A model generated the notes under the pieces. The model did not search any database, was not told the origin of the DNA, and saw only the letters and a list, made by a program, of their open reading frames with translations. Positions 1 through 7,779 of a stretch of DNA of 32,305 nt are shown piece after piece (position 1 is the first letter of the stretch; the number at the start of each line of letters is the position of its first letter). Source of the DNA: Enterococcus lemanii (GTDB lineage Bacteria > Bacillota > Bacilli > Lactobacillales > Enterococcaceae); the NCBI RefSeq assembly GCF_016909125.1, contig NZ_JAFBFD010000036.1:1-32305 (forward strand), given 5' to 3'. The translations under genes and the position numbers were made by a program.

Positions 1-107
1 ATACCTATCGCATGAAGGGACAAGGGAAGTACTGGTCGGAAAGTGGCGCAGAAGGGATGCTTCGAATGATTGCGAGCTTGAAGAATCAAGAATTAAATGC
101 TAGCTAG
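1..107 (+). pseudogene. C-terminal end of an ISLre2/UPF0236-like transposase (partial)
   Basis: A reading frame open from the left edge ends with TAG at 105-107 and encodes about 34 residues. It contains R-M-K-G-Q-G-K-Y-W-S-x-x-G-A-E-x-M, which resembles the C-terminal block of UPF0236/ISLre2-family transposases (basic R-M-K, then W-S, then G-A-E-x-M). The rest of the gene lies outside the window. No terminal inverted repeat follows the stop. The frame runs directly into the next gene's sequence, overlapping it by 11 bases, so the element's right end is missing or very short. The family assignment rests on this short block only. Confidence 0.5.
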
Positions 108-855
108 TGGTTTAATTGGACAAGTGATTATGGCGGATGTAATTGACCACGTCCAATACGGTGGCTATGCATACTTTCACGATTGGCACCGTACACGCGC
201 GAAATCAACTTCTTTACTTTTACAAAAAGCAACCCACTCACTCGATTTAGTCAATTGGTATTTAGACAGCCGGCCAGAAAAGGTCGTGGCTTTTGGCGAT
301 TTGATGGTTTTTGGCGAAGTGGGGGCTTATAAAAAATTTGGCCAACCTGTCGCCAACGACTTGCATTGCGCCAATTGTCCAATCAACGAGACTTGTGAAG
401 AAAGCATTCAAAACCTAGCCAAAGAAAAGAAAATTTCTTGGTCAGACAATTGGCCAGATAGCTGTGTCTTTCATAGCGAAGTCGATGTTGATGATCACCA
501 AACCGTGATGATTCGTTACGAAAACAAAGCCAAAGCCACCTATCAATTGTGTCAATTTGCGGCTTTTTATAAACGTGAATTCCACTTTTTCGGAACGAAG
601 GGGGAACTTTATTTTGATGATGTCACGAACAAAATTATCGTGACCGATCGCCTAAAAGCCGAAACGTTAACTTATCAAAATAACCATGAAGAAACCAATA
701 TGGAACCTGGCGATGAAGAACAATTGCTTGATTTTATCGCAGCAATTCAAACCGATAAAACCCCTGTCTCAAACTTAGAGTCCAGCGTCCTCGCTAGTAA
801 ACTCGCTCTAGCCGCCCAACGTTCGATTGATCACGAAACGATTGAACGGGTTTAA
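97..855 (+). pseudogene. Gfo/Idh/MocA-family oxidoreductase, N-terminus missing
   Basis: The 252-residue product matches only the second half of a Gfo/Idh/MocA NAD(P)-dependent sugar dehydrogenase. It begins at the short helix (SGLIGQV) that normally follows the Rossmann domain. The catalytic-domain signature with LLQKATHSLDLVNW follows near residues 40-55; its His is the usual substrate-binding position. A Cys-rich insert (CANCPINETC, near 91-100) comes next. Family members are about 350-420 residues, so roughly the first 120-150, including the nucleotide-binding G-x-G-x-x-G, are absent. They are replaced by transposase sequence immediately upstream. The ATG at 97 is an internal Met codon without a convincing ribosome binding site. 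Without a dinucleotide-binding domain it should not be an active dehydrogenase. I infer a pseudogene produced by IS insertion or IS-mediated deletion. Confidence 0.75.
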
Positions 856-886
856 AAAGAGAAAAAGAACCTTGTGTTTATAACTA

Positions 887-944
887 AAAGCACCCTATCA
901 GAAGTCGGCTTTTTGAAAGCGTCTATCTGATAGGGTGCTTTTTA
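887..944. terminator. Bidirectional intrinsic terminator
   Basis: A perfect 15-bp stem (888-902 with 926-940) encloses a 23-nt loop. An A-tract lies on the left and a T-run on the right. It sits between the converging oxidoreductase remnant (+) and ganA (-) and can serve both. Confidence 0.85.
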
Positions 945-959
945 TTATTCTAAGAAAAT

Positions 960-3005
960 TTATCCTTCGTTAACTTTTATTAATAATACTTCATAAGGTT
1001 GTAATTGTAAGTTTTTATTTTTTTCTTTTCCGGTAATTAAATCAATCCCGCTACTAGCTACTTGGATTTCTTTCAATTGTTCTGAAAAATTCATAACAAA
1101 TTGATAAGTATAATCTTCAAAATCGCGTGATTGAACGGAAACTTCTTTATCCCCTTGAACAACCCATTTATTCAACAGTTGTTTTTCTTGGGCAATTTCT
1201 GCATAAAAGGCTTCTAGAAAATCAAATGTTGTGCGTGCACCAATAAAATAGGCAGTCCCTTTACCATAATTATTTTTTGTAATTACAGGTGTATTTGCAT
1301 AAAAATCTTTTGTGTAGTTCGCTAGTGATTTAGCTTCTTTTAAAGCAAGAATGCTACAGTAATCATGGATTTCAAAAGGCAGTCCTTGATAGATAAGTTG
1401 ATTTTTGTCTTTTGGATAAAGCGTATCCGTTTCTTTGACTTCTAAACCAAAAATTTCTTGAAGTGTTTTTGGCCAACCACCCAGATAAGTTAAATCTGAT
1501 TCATTTACATACCCAGTAATATACGTTGAAACTAATGTTCCACCATTTTTAACATATTCTGCAAAGCGCGTCATTGTTTCTTCACGGATTAAATATAGCA
1601 TTGGTGCAATTACTAAGGTATATTTTGACAAATCTGCATCGGACGTCACTACCTCGACAGCAATATCTTGATCCCAGAAATAACGATAGTGTGCTTGGAG
1701 CGTTTGAGGGTATTGTTTTGAAGCATTCGAAAATCCTTGTGCATCATTTAAAGCCCAATTGTTCTCCCAATCATAAATAATCGCAACTTTTGCCTCTTTA
1801 TAACTGCCTTTAATTTCTTTCATTTTTTCAAGCACTTCTCCAACTTGAGCAACTTCTTTAAATACACGATTTTCCTCACTATTATCATGATCCACGACTG
1901 CACCATGAAATTTTTCAGAAGAGCCTCGTGATTTACGCCACTGAAAATAAAGATTACTATCCGAACCATGGGCAATAAATTGCATGGATGATAATAAGTG
2001 CATTCCTGGTCGTTTTACCTTATTCACTTCATGCCAATTTACACCACTAGGCGTTGATTCCATAATTAAGAAAGATTTTTGTTTCATACTACGATATTGA
2101 TCATTAATAAATCCAACCTTACTAGCTAAATCAGCTGTTGTTTCCCAGTCATTATGCCAAGCAGGATAACAATCCCAACTAATTACATCAACGTGCGATG
2201 CAAATTTTCCATAATCTAAACTTTGAAAAGGAATTAAATCGTGGGTATCTGCCATAAAGTTTGTCGTAATTGGAATTTCTGGCGTTAACTGACGAATATC
2301 TTTAATTTCGTGTTCATAAAAATCAATTGTTTGATCTGTTACAAATCGCTTCCAGTCTAAATTATGCCCATGCACCATTGTCTCACCAATACTTGACGGA
2401 GATTCAATTTCAGACCAATCTGAGTAAGCATGACTCCAAAATGGACCCCACCACGCATCGTTTAAATTCTTTAAATTTCCATATTTGTTTTTTAACCATA
2501 AGCGGAAATTTTCTTGACAATAAGTACAATGACAGTCCCCAGAGTACTCATTGGATATATGCCACATGTACAATGCTGGGTGAGCACCATAACGTTCGGC
2601 TAACTTTCGATTAATGATGCTTATTTTTTCGCGATAAAGCGGAGAAGAGAAGCAGTGATTGTGGCGACCACCATGTAACATTTTTTCACGACGATTATTT
2701 GTCCTTAATACTTCTGGGTATTTCTTTGACATCCAAGCTGGTCTGGCGCCACTTGGGGTTGCTAAGATAACATTTCCTCCCATTTCGCCAATGTTATCAA
2801 TAATTTTATCTAACCATTCGAAATGAAATTCCCCTTCTCTTGGTTCAAGCTGGCTCCAAGAAAACATGCCAATTGAAAAAGTATTCGATTTTGATTTTTT
2901 CATCAGTTCCAAATCTTTTTCTAAAATTTCCGGATGATCTAACCATTGATCTGGATTATAATCTCCGCCATGCAATAAACGAGTTTCATTTTGGTAACGT
3001 GTCAT
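960..3005 (-). CDS. ganA: Beta-galactosidase, GH42 (GanA-type)
   Basis: Intracellular retaining beta-galactosidase of glycoside hydrolase family 42, closely resembling B. subtilis GanA, which cleaves galactose from beta-1,4-galacto-oligosaccharides. Numbering from the upstream GTG at 3032, the acid/base is Glu162 (HISNEY) and the nucleophile is Glu325 (LIMES). Cys127, Cys167, Cys169 and Cys172 form the zinc cluster typical of GH42. The TIM barrel is followed by a trimerisation domain and a small C-terminal beta domain. No signal peptide. I prefer the ATG at 3005 (681 aa): AAAGGA lies 13 nt upstream and the start falls 11 nt after the ganQ stop. The GTG at 3032 would add nine residues and overlap ganQ by 17 nt. 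It is the last gene of ganS-ganP-ganQ-ganA. The extracellular endogalactanase gene (ganB) that ends the Bacillus operon is absent here. Confidence 0.93.
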   Translation of the reverse strand: MTRYQNETRLLHGGDYNPDQWLDHPEILEKDLELMKKSKSNTFSIGMFSWSQLEPREGEFHFEWLDKIIDNIGEMGGNVILATPSGARPAWMSKKYPEVLRTNNRREKMLHGGRHNHCFSSPLYREKISIINRKLAERYGAHPALYMWHISNEYSGDCHCTYCQENFRLWLKNKYGNLKNLNDAWWGPFWSHAYSDWSEIESPSSIGETMVHGHNLDWKRFVTDQTIDFYEHEIKDIRQLTPEIPITTNFMADTHDLIPFQSLDYGKFASHVDVISWDCYPAWHNDWETTADLASKVGFINDQYRSMKQKSFLIMESTPSGVNWHEVNKVKRPGMHLLSSMQFIAHGSDSNLYFQWRKSRGSSEKFHGAVVDHDNSEENRVFKEVAQVGEVLEKMKEIKGSYKEAKVAIIYDWENNWALNDAQGFSNASKQYPQTLQAHYRYFWDQDIAVEVVTSDADLSKYTLVIAPMLYLIREETMTRFAEYVKNGGTLVSTYITGYVNESDLTYLGGWPKTLQEIFGLEVKETDTLYPKDKNQLIYQGLPFEIHDYCSILALKEAKSLANYTKDFYANTPVITKNNYGKGTAYFIGARTTFDFLEAFYAEIAQEKQLLNKWVVQGDKEVSVQSRDFEDYTYQFVMNFSEQLKEIQVASSGIDLITGKEKNKNLQLQPYEVLLIKVNEG

Positions 3006-3015
3006 TTTATCAATC

Positions 3016-3876
3016 TTATCCTTTCGTGCCACCAGCTGTTAAGCCTGTGACAAAATGTTTTTGTAATGCTAGAAATACAAGAGCGATTGGAATACTAATT
3101 AGTATCGCTCCTGCAGCAAAAGTAGTGTAGCTCGCCCCCATTTTGTCAGTAACTAATTTGTATAAACCAATTGGCAGCGTATAATATTCTGGATTACGTA
3201 ATAGTACTGAAGACAACGCAAAATCACCTAGTGGTCCAGTAAAGCCATTCATCGCAACGACCGCTAGCATCGGACGTGAAAGTGGTAGAATAATTTGCCA
3301 AAAGATACGTGTGTTGCTTGCGCCATCAATTTTAGCACTTTCATCTAAATCAAGTGGTATCGTATCAAAATAACCTTTCAACAAATAAGTATTCATTGGA
3401 ATTTGGCCACCTACATAAATCAAAATTAAAAGCAAGTGACTATTGATCAACCCTAGCATTTGTGCTAAGACAAAAATAGCAATTAATGCACTAAATTGAG
3501 GAATCATTTGTAAAAGTAAAAATAAGACTAACGCATTTTTTCGACCTTTAAAACGAAACCTTGAAAAAGAATAAGCAGTCATTGAGACAAAGATTAATGA
3601 AAGAAGCATTGTAAAAAGACTCACTTTCAATGAATTCAAATACCATTTACCATAATATAACGTTCCGTCGTTTGAAAAAAGACGGGAGAAATGCGCTGTT
3701 GTTGGATTTTTAGGAATTAAACTGGTACTAACTAAACTATTTCCAGGATTAAAACTTGCGGTAATTGTCCAAAGCAACGGATAGATAATAATAACAACCA
3801 TGAATATCAAAAACAAATACGATAAAACAAGTTTGACATTGTTTTGAGCTTTCATACTTTTTATCTTTTTATTCAT
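3016..3876 (-). CDS. ganQ: Galacto-oligosaccharide ABC transporter permease GanQ
   Basis: MalG-type inner-membrane subunit of a carbohydrate ABC importer (CUT1 family), 286 aa with about six membrane segments. The ATPase-docking EAA loop is visible as LDESAKIDGA...ILPLSRP in the C-terminal half. The ATG at 3876 has AAGGAGG nine nt upstream; this ribosome site lies inside the end of ganP, whose TAG stop is at 3878-3880, so the two genes are probably translationally coupled. Upstream in-frame starts would add a non-hydrophobic N-terminus encoded within ganP and are rejected. It pairs with GanP. No ATPase gene lies in the operon, so a shared MsmX-type ATPase encoded elsewhere is expected, as known for B. 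subtilis GanSPQ. Confidence 0.92.
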   Translation of the reverse strand: MNKKIKSMKAQNNVKLVLSYLFLIFMVVIIIYPLLWTITASFNPGNSLVSTSLIPKNPTTAHFSRLFSNDGTLYYGKWYLNSLKVSLFTMLLSLIFVSMTAYSFSRFRFKGRKNALVLFLLLQMIPQFSALIAIFVLAQMLGLINSHLLLILIYVGGQIPMNTYLLKGYFDTIPLDLDESAKIDGASNTRIFWQIILPLSRPMLAVVAMNGFTGPLGDFALSSVLLRNPEYYTLPIGLYKLVTDKMGASYTTFAAGAILISIPIALVFLALQKHFVTGLTAGGTKG

Positions 3877-3877
3877 A

Positions 3878-5158
3878 CTATACTTCCTCCTTAAAGGAAT
3901 TGGTGCGCTTAAATTGCCATAAAGCAATCCCAATAACGAAAATTGATAATAAAATCGTCAGTGCTGCGGCCAATGCATACTGGCTATTTTGCATGGTCAA
4001 TTTATAAATCCAAGAAACCAAAATATCTGTCCCACCAGCTGTTGACCCTGGAACAGCTGGGCCTCCTGCATTAAACAAATAAATAATATTAAAGTTATTA
4101 AAGTTAAAAGTAAATTGAGTGATAATAATTGGAGCCATTGAATACAACAATAATGGCAATGTAATTTTACGAAACTGTTGAATGGCAGTTGCACCATCAA
4201 TCGTTGAAGCTTCATATAAATCTTCCGGAATGGATTGCAATGTTCCCGTTGTGACAATAAAAATATATGGAAAACCAAGCCAACCTTGAATCATTAAGAG
4301 TGCTAATCTCGTCCAATTTGCATCCGTCATCCAAGGAATTGGAGCGATATGAAAAAAGCTCAAAATGGACTGATTAATTGCTCCAAAACTATCATTAAAC
4401 ATGCCTGCGAAAATCAAAATCGTCACAAAACCTGGAACTGCCCATGGTAATACTAATATTGTGCGGAAAAATTTTTTAAATCGTAATTTCTTTTGGTGAA
4501 CAACAACCGCTAAAAAAATACCTAAACTTACTTGTAAAGTTGAAGCAACTAGCGTCCAAATAACAGTCCAGCCTAGAACATTAAAAAAAGTCGCACGCCA
4601 AATATCCACGGTAAAGATTTTTTTAAATGTTTCCAAACCAACCCAATTCGCTAGATTTGCTGGCGCAGAATGATATAGATCATAGTTGGTAAAAGCTAAA
4701 GCGATACTAAATAAAATCGGGAAGATAACTGAGAAAACTAATAGAAAGAAAGCTGGGCTACTCAACAAGTAGGGATAGCCTTCTGTCAAAAGCGCATGAT
4801 AGCTTTCTTTTAACGAATTAACCTTCAAGCCTTGATCAAGTAATTCTCCATTTTTATAGGCATCTCGTAAATTTAAATAATAAAAAAATAAACCAAATAC
4901 AATAACAATCAACGCAATTAAGCCTTCTGCTAGTAAAAAAATAGAGTTATCACGTGGGACTTCCGTGCCTAAAGTAACTAGTCCCCATATCCCCATATTA
5001 AATAAATCCGCAAAGACGATAAAATACAAAGCGGTAATTGTCAGAAATAGGAGTCCTTTTAATTTTTGGCGATTGTACAATTGACCCATTCCGGGAATTA
5101 TTGATAACAGTAATGCTTTTTTTGCTTGTGTAGTCTTTGTGTTTACTGTGCTCTCCAT
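3878..5158 (-). CDS. ganP: Galacto-oligosaccharide ABC transporter permease GanP
   Basis: MalF-type membrane subunit (426 aa) of the GanSPQ importer. Its sequence follows B. subtilis GanP closely from the N-terminal PGMGQLYNRQ stretch to the C-terminal SFKEE. About eight membrane segments are expected: two near the N-terminus form the MalF-like extra helices, then a soluble loop and a six-helix core. The EAA loop reads LYEASTIDGATAIQQF. The start is the ATG at 5158 with GGAGG seven nt upstream; a TTG one codon earlier is less likely. It lies 64 bp downstream of ganS, and its last codons carry the ganQ ribosome site. Confidence 0.93.
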   Translation of the reverse strand: MESTVNTKTTQAKKALLLSIIPGMGQLYNRQKLKGLLFLTITALYFIVFADLFNMGIWGLVTLGTEVPRDNSIFLLAEGLIALIVIVFGLFFYYLNLRDAYKNGELLDQGLKVNSLKESYHALLTEGYPYLLSSPAFFLLVFSVIFPILFSIALAFTNYDLYHSAPANLANWVGLETFKKIFTVDIWRATFFNVLGWTVIWTLVASTLQVSLGIFLAVVVHQKKLRFKKFFRTILVLPWAVPGFVTILIFAGMFNDSFGAINQSILSFFHIAPIPWMTDANWTRLALLMIQGWLGFPYIFIVTTGTLQSIPEDLYEASTIDGATAIQQFRKITLPLLLYSMAPIIITQFTFNFNNFNIIYLFNAGGPAVPGSTAGGTDILVSWIYKLTMQNSQYALAAALTILLSIFVIGIALWQFKRTNSFKEEV

Positions 5159-5222
5159 CAAGCATCCTCCTCTTTTATGGAAAAAGGTGACTTTACAGCC
5201 ACCTTTTTACCTTTCGTTTCAT

Positions 5223-6485
5223 TTAATTGCTACTGGCTGCAATTGATGCTTTGATTTGTTCAACAGCTTGTGGTAAAACTTCACTCGGTTTACCTTTACC
5301 TGTTGCAATTGTTTGTAAAGCGGCATCGGTAGGTTCCCAGACAGCGTTCATCGCAGTAATTCCTGGAGTTAATTTCGCAAATTGAGATTGCTTAGAAACA
5401 GCTAAAGCACTTTCACTTTCTTGAATTAAAGGATTGTCCGCTAATGAAATCACAGCTGGAACTTCTAATGTCTTTTCGTAACGAACAGCTGAATTTTCAG
5501 CGTTCGTAATAAATTCAACAAACTTTTGCGCTAATTCTGTATTTTTAGAGTAACTGCTAACGTTATAGCTTTTCACGCCAATAAATGAACCCATATGCTC
5601 ACCATTACTTAATAGTGGCAATTCTTTCACACCATAATCAATGCCCGCTTCTTTATAAGGAGTCAAGTTCCATGGTCCTGAAATTACAGCTGCTGCTTTA
5701 CCTTCTGTAAATAAAGAGTCTAATACGTTAATGCCTTGTTCTCCAATAATACCTGTTGGAAAGACGCCCGATTGATAGAATTCTTGAATATATTCACCGG
5801 CTTCAACGGCTCCTTGATTTGCTAGCCCAATATCTGCAGAATTAAAGGTACCATCCGCTTCTTGACCAAAGACATAACCACCATACCCACTCATAATTCC
5901 TTGGGCATAATATAATTGATCCCATAAAGCCAGTAATCCATATTGATTATTGGTTAGCATTTCTTTAGAAAAATCAAACCATTCATCAGTCGTTGTTGGC
6001 AAATCAGCTTCTGCAACAAGCGCCTTATTGTAGTATAAAATTTGAGTTTCAACCGCTTTAGGCAAACCATACACATTTCCATCGACGATTTGCGATTGCA
6101 TCGCAGCTTCAGTATATAATTCTTGAGTTGCCGCATCGATATCTAGTTTTGCTAACAATCCTTCTGTAACGGCCGTTCCAATTTGATCGGCTGGAATTGT
6201 AATCACATCTGCTCCTGTCCCAGCTGGCCCATCTAAACGTAAATCTTCAACCTGACCTGCGTAAGCTTTTTCAACTACTTTTATTTTCACATCATTTTCT
6301 TCTTCAAATTGTTTAACTGCTTCTTCAATTCCACCTTTTTTATCTTGATCCTCCCAAACAAGCAAATCATAATCATTTTTATTCTTAGTGTTTGTTTTGC
6401 CTGTTGTTGTCCCTTCTCCTGGACCACAAGCGCCTAAACCAAATGCGAGTGCACTAAACAATAATAAACCTGTCATTTTTTTCAT
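5223..6485 (-). CDS. ganS: Galacto-oligosaccharide-binding lipoprotein GanS
   Basis: Extracellular solute-binding protein (family 1, MalE-like, 420 aa) that captures galacto-oligosaccharides for GanPQ. A type II signal peptide is clear: MKKMTG, a hydrophobic stretch, and lipobox L-G-A-C with Cys20 as the lipidated residue. A Gly/Thr/Lys/Asn-rich linker follows, then the mature domain starting near DYDLLVWEDQDKKGG. The ATG at 6485 has a GGGG-containing ribosome site about nine nt upstream. First gene of the operon, divergent from ganR. Its promoter region carries a candidate GanR operator and a cre-like site. Specificity is inferred from the GH42 and GanPQ neighbours; maltodextrin-type ligands cannot be excluded by sequence alone. 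Confidence 0.9.
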   Translation of the reverse strand: MKKMTGLLLFSALAFGLGACGPGEGTTTGKTNTKNKNDYDLLVWEDQDKKGGIEEAVKQFEEENDVKIKVVEKAYAGQVEDLRLDGPAGTGADVITIPADQIGTAVTEGLLAKLDIDAATQELYTEAAMQSQIVDGNVYGLPKAVETQILYYNKALVAEADLPTTTDEWFDFSKEMLTNNQYGLLALWDQLYYAQGIMSGYGGYVFGQEADGTFNSADIGLANQGAVEAGEYIQEFYQSGVFPTGIIGEQGINVLDSLFTEGKAAAVISGPWNLTPYKEAGIDYGVKELPLLSNGEHMGSFIGVKSYNVSSYSKNTELAQKFVEFITNAENSAVRYEKTLEVPAVISLADNPLIQESESALAVSKQSQFAKLTPGITAMNAVWEPTDAALQTIATGKGKPSEVLPQAVEQIKASIAASSN

Positions 6486-6507
6486 TATTAAAGACCCCTT
6501 TCATTTT

Positions 6508-6521
6508 TGAAAACGTTACCT
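6508..6521 (-). promoter_or_regulatory. cre-like CcpA site in the ganS leader
   Basis: TGAAAACGTTACCT matches the cre consensus TGWAANCGNTNWCA at 12 of 14 positions. It lies just downstream of the expected ganS transcription start, a common place for catabolite-repression roadblocks. A LacI-family operator is an alternative reading. Confidence 0.55.
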
Positions 6522-6529
6522 ACAACCTT

Positions 6530-6558
6530 ATAGTAAATTAATTTAGTCTATTTGTAAA
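6530..6558 (-). promoter_or_regulatory. ganS promoter
   Basis: On the minus strand, -35 TTTACA (6553-6558) and -10 TACTAT (6530-6535) are separated by exactly 17 nt. The start would fall near 6523, about 38 nt before the ganS ATG. The spacer contains the near-palindrome at 6533-6546. Confidence 0.65.
6533..6546. promoter_or_regulatory. Candidate GanR operator O1
   Basis: GTAAATTAATTTAG is a palindrome except for its last base. It lies between the -10 and -35 boxes of ganS, a classical LacI-family repression position. It is almost identical to the perfect palindrome at 6655-6668 near the ganR promoter. Confidence 0.5.
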
Positions 6559-6654
6559 CATTTTTTTACTAATTAAGATAATTTTTTTAACTATATTTTC
6601 TTAATATCTTTCCAACAGCGCGAAATCAAGCGTTTTATCTAGTGTGAAAATTTC

Positions 6655-6668
6655 GTAAATTTATTTAC
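6655..6668. promoter_or_regulatory. Candidate GanR operator O2
   Basis: GTAAATTTATTTAC is a perfect inverted repeat with 6-bp arms and a 2-bp centre. It overlaps the proposed ganR -35 box, suggesting autoregulation. Its centre is about 122 bp from that of O1, so looping between the two is conceivable but unproven. Confidence 0.5.
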
Positions 6669-6692
6669 TAAATCAAGTGTATCCGTTATACT
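6664..6692 (+). promoter_or_regulatory. ganR promoter
   Basis: -35 TTTACT (6664-6669) and -10 TATACT (6687-6692) are separated by 17 nt. The ribosome site GAGGTG and the ATG at 6710 follow shortly after, giving a very short leader. Confidence 0.55.
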
Positions 6693-6709
6693 TAAGTCGA
6701 GGTGATTAT

Positions 6710-7708
6710 ATGGTGACTATAAAAAAAATAGCAGAAGCGGCCGGATTTTCACAAGCCACGGTTTCTCGCTTATTAAAAGGAGACGACTCCTTATCCATTG
6801 GGGAAGAAACGCGAAAAAAAATAATCAATACTGCAATTGAACTCGGTTATGACCGTTCTAAAATTAAAACAACCATCGAAAAAATTGCATTATTATTTTG
6901 GATGACCAATCAAGAAGAGCTCCAAGATTTATATTTCCACCAATTGCGTTTATCGATTGAAAAATATGCACAAATTAATAATTTAGACATTGTTACTATT
7001 AAGCACGAGGACGGTATTCAAGCGCTACCTAAAAACATAGCAGGTTTCATTGGTATTGGCGGATTTTCTAGTTCGGAAATTTATCAATTAAAGAAAATTT
7101 GTCCAAATGGTGTTTTTCTTGAAATGAATTCTCAACCTGAATTATTTGATACCGTTAAGCCTGATACGGATCGTATGACTCGTCACGCGATTGATTTATT
7201 TATACAAAAAGGCTATGAAAAAATCGGCTTTATTGGCGGTGCCTATCATAACCCAGACTCTGATTATGATGAAGAAGATTCTAGAGAAACCATTTTCCGA
7301 CAATACCTAACTCAATTAGAAAAATTGGAGGACCAATATATTTTTTCTGGTGGAAAATTTACTGTTCACCAAGGCGCCAAATTAACAGAAAAAATGATTG
7401 AGACTTTAGGAAAAGAGCATTTACCCGAATGCATTTTTGTTGCATCAGACACGATTGCCGTTGGAGCTTTGCAAGCATTTAACGAGGCTGGTATTTTAAT
7501 TCCAGATAAATTAGAGTTAATCAGCATTAACGACAATGAGATTGCTAAATTTGTCTCTCCTCCTTTGACGACCTTAAAAATCGATGTGGAAGAATTAGCG
7601 CGAACTGCAATTGACATGCTTGTTGATCAACTACTTTATCCAAGAAAAACAACAAAAACAGTTTTAGTTGGGGCAGAACTTATTGAGCGTAAAAGCTTTA
7701 CCTTATAA
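6710..7708 (+). CDS. ganR: LacI-family repressor, GanR-type
   Basis: A 332-aa LacI/GalR regulator. The N-terminal helix-turn-helix reads TIKKIAEAAGFSQATVSRLL (residues 3-22), and a periplasmic-binding-like sensor domain fills the remainder. The body closely follows B. subtilis GanR (LacR), including KIGFIGG, the ASDTIAVGALQAFNEAG stretch and a C-terminal VGAELIERKS. It is transcribed away from ganSPQA and is expected to repress that operon until a galacto-oligosaccharide is present. The ATG at 6710 is chosen because GAGGTG lies five nt upstream and the HTH begins at once; an upstream in-frame ATG at 6677 would lie within the promoter. Confidence 0.88.
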   Translation: MVTIKKIAEAAGFSQATVSRLLKGDDSLSIGEETRKKIINTAIELGYDRSKIKTTIEKIALLFWMTNQEELQDLYFHQLRLSIEKYAQINNLDIVTIKHEDGIQALPKNIAGFIGIGGFSSSEIYQLKKICPNGVFLEMNSQPELFDTVKPDTDRMTRHAIDLFIQKGYEKIGFIGGAYHNPDSDYDEEDSRETIFRQYLTQLEKLEDQYIFSGGKFTVHQGAKLTEKMIETLGKEHLPECIFVASDTIAVGALQAFNEAGILIPDKLELISINDNEIAKFVSPPLTTLKIDVEELARTAIDMLVDQLLYPRKTTKTVLVGAELIERKSFTL

Positions 7709-7712
7709 ACAA

Positions 7713-7779
7713 ATAACCTTTGAAACCATCGTTTTATCAACGATGGTTTCAAAGGTTATACATTTTATTTATTTTTTTA
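7713..7779. terminator. Bidirectional terminator between ganR and recQ
   Basis: A perfect 21-bp stem (7713-7733 with 7739-7759) encloses a 5-nt loop, followed on the plus strand by a T-rich stretch. It separates converging ganR and recQ. Confidence 0.85.

Noticed and set aside
2327-3130. Plus-strand open frames of about 95 codons within ganA/ganQ
   Set aside because: They are antisense to clear family members with catalytic residues and coupled starts.
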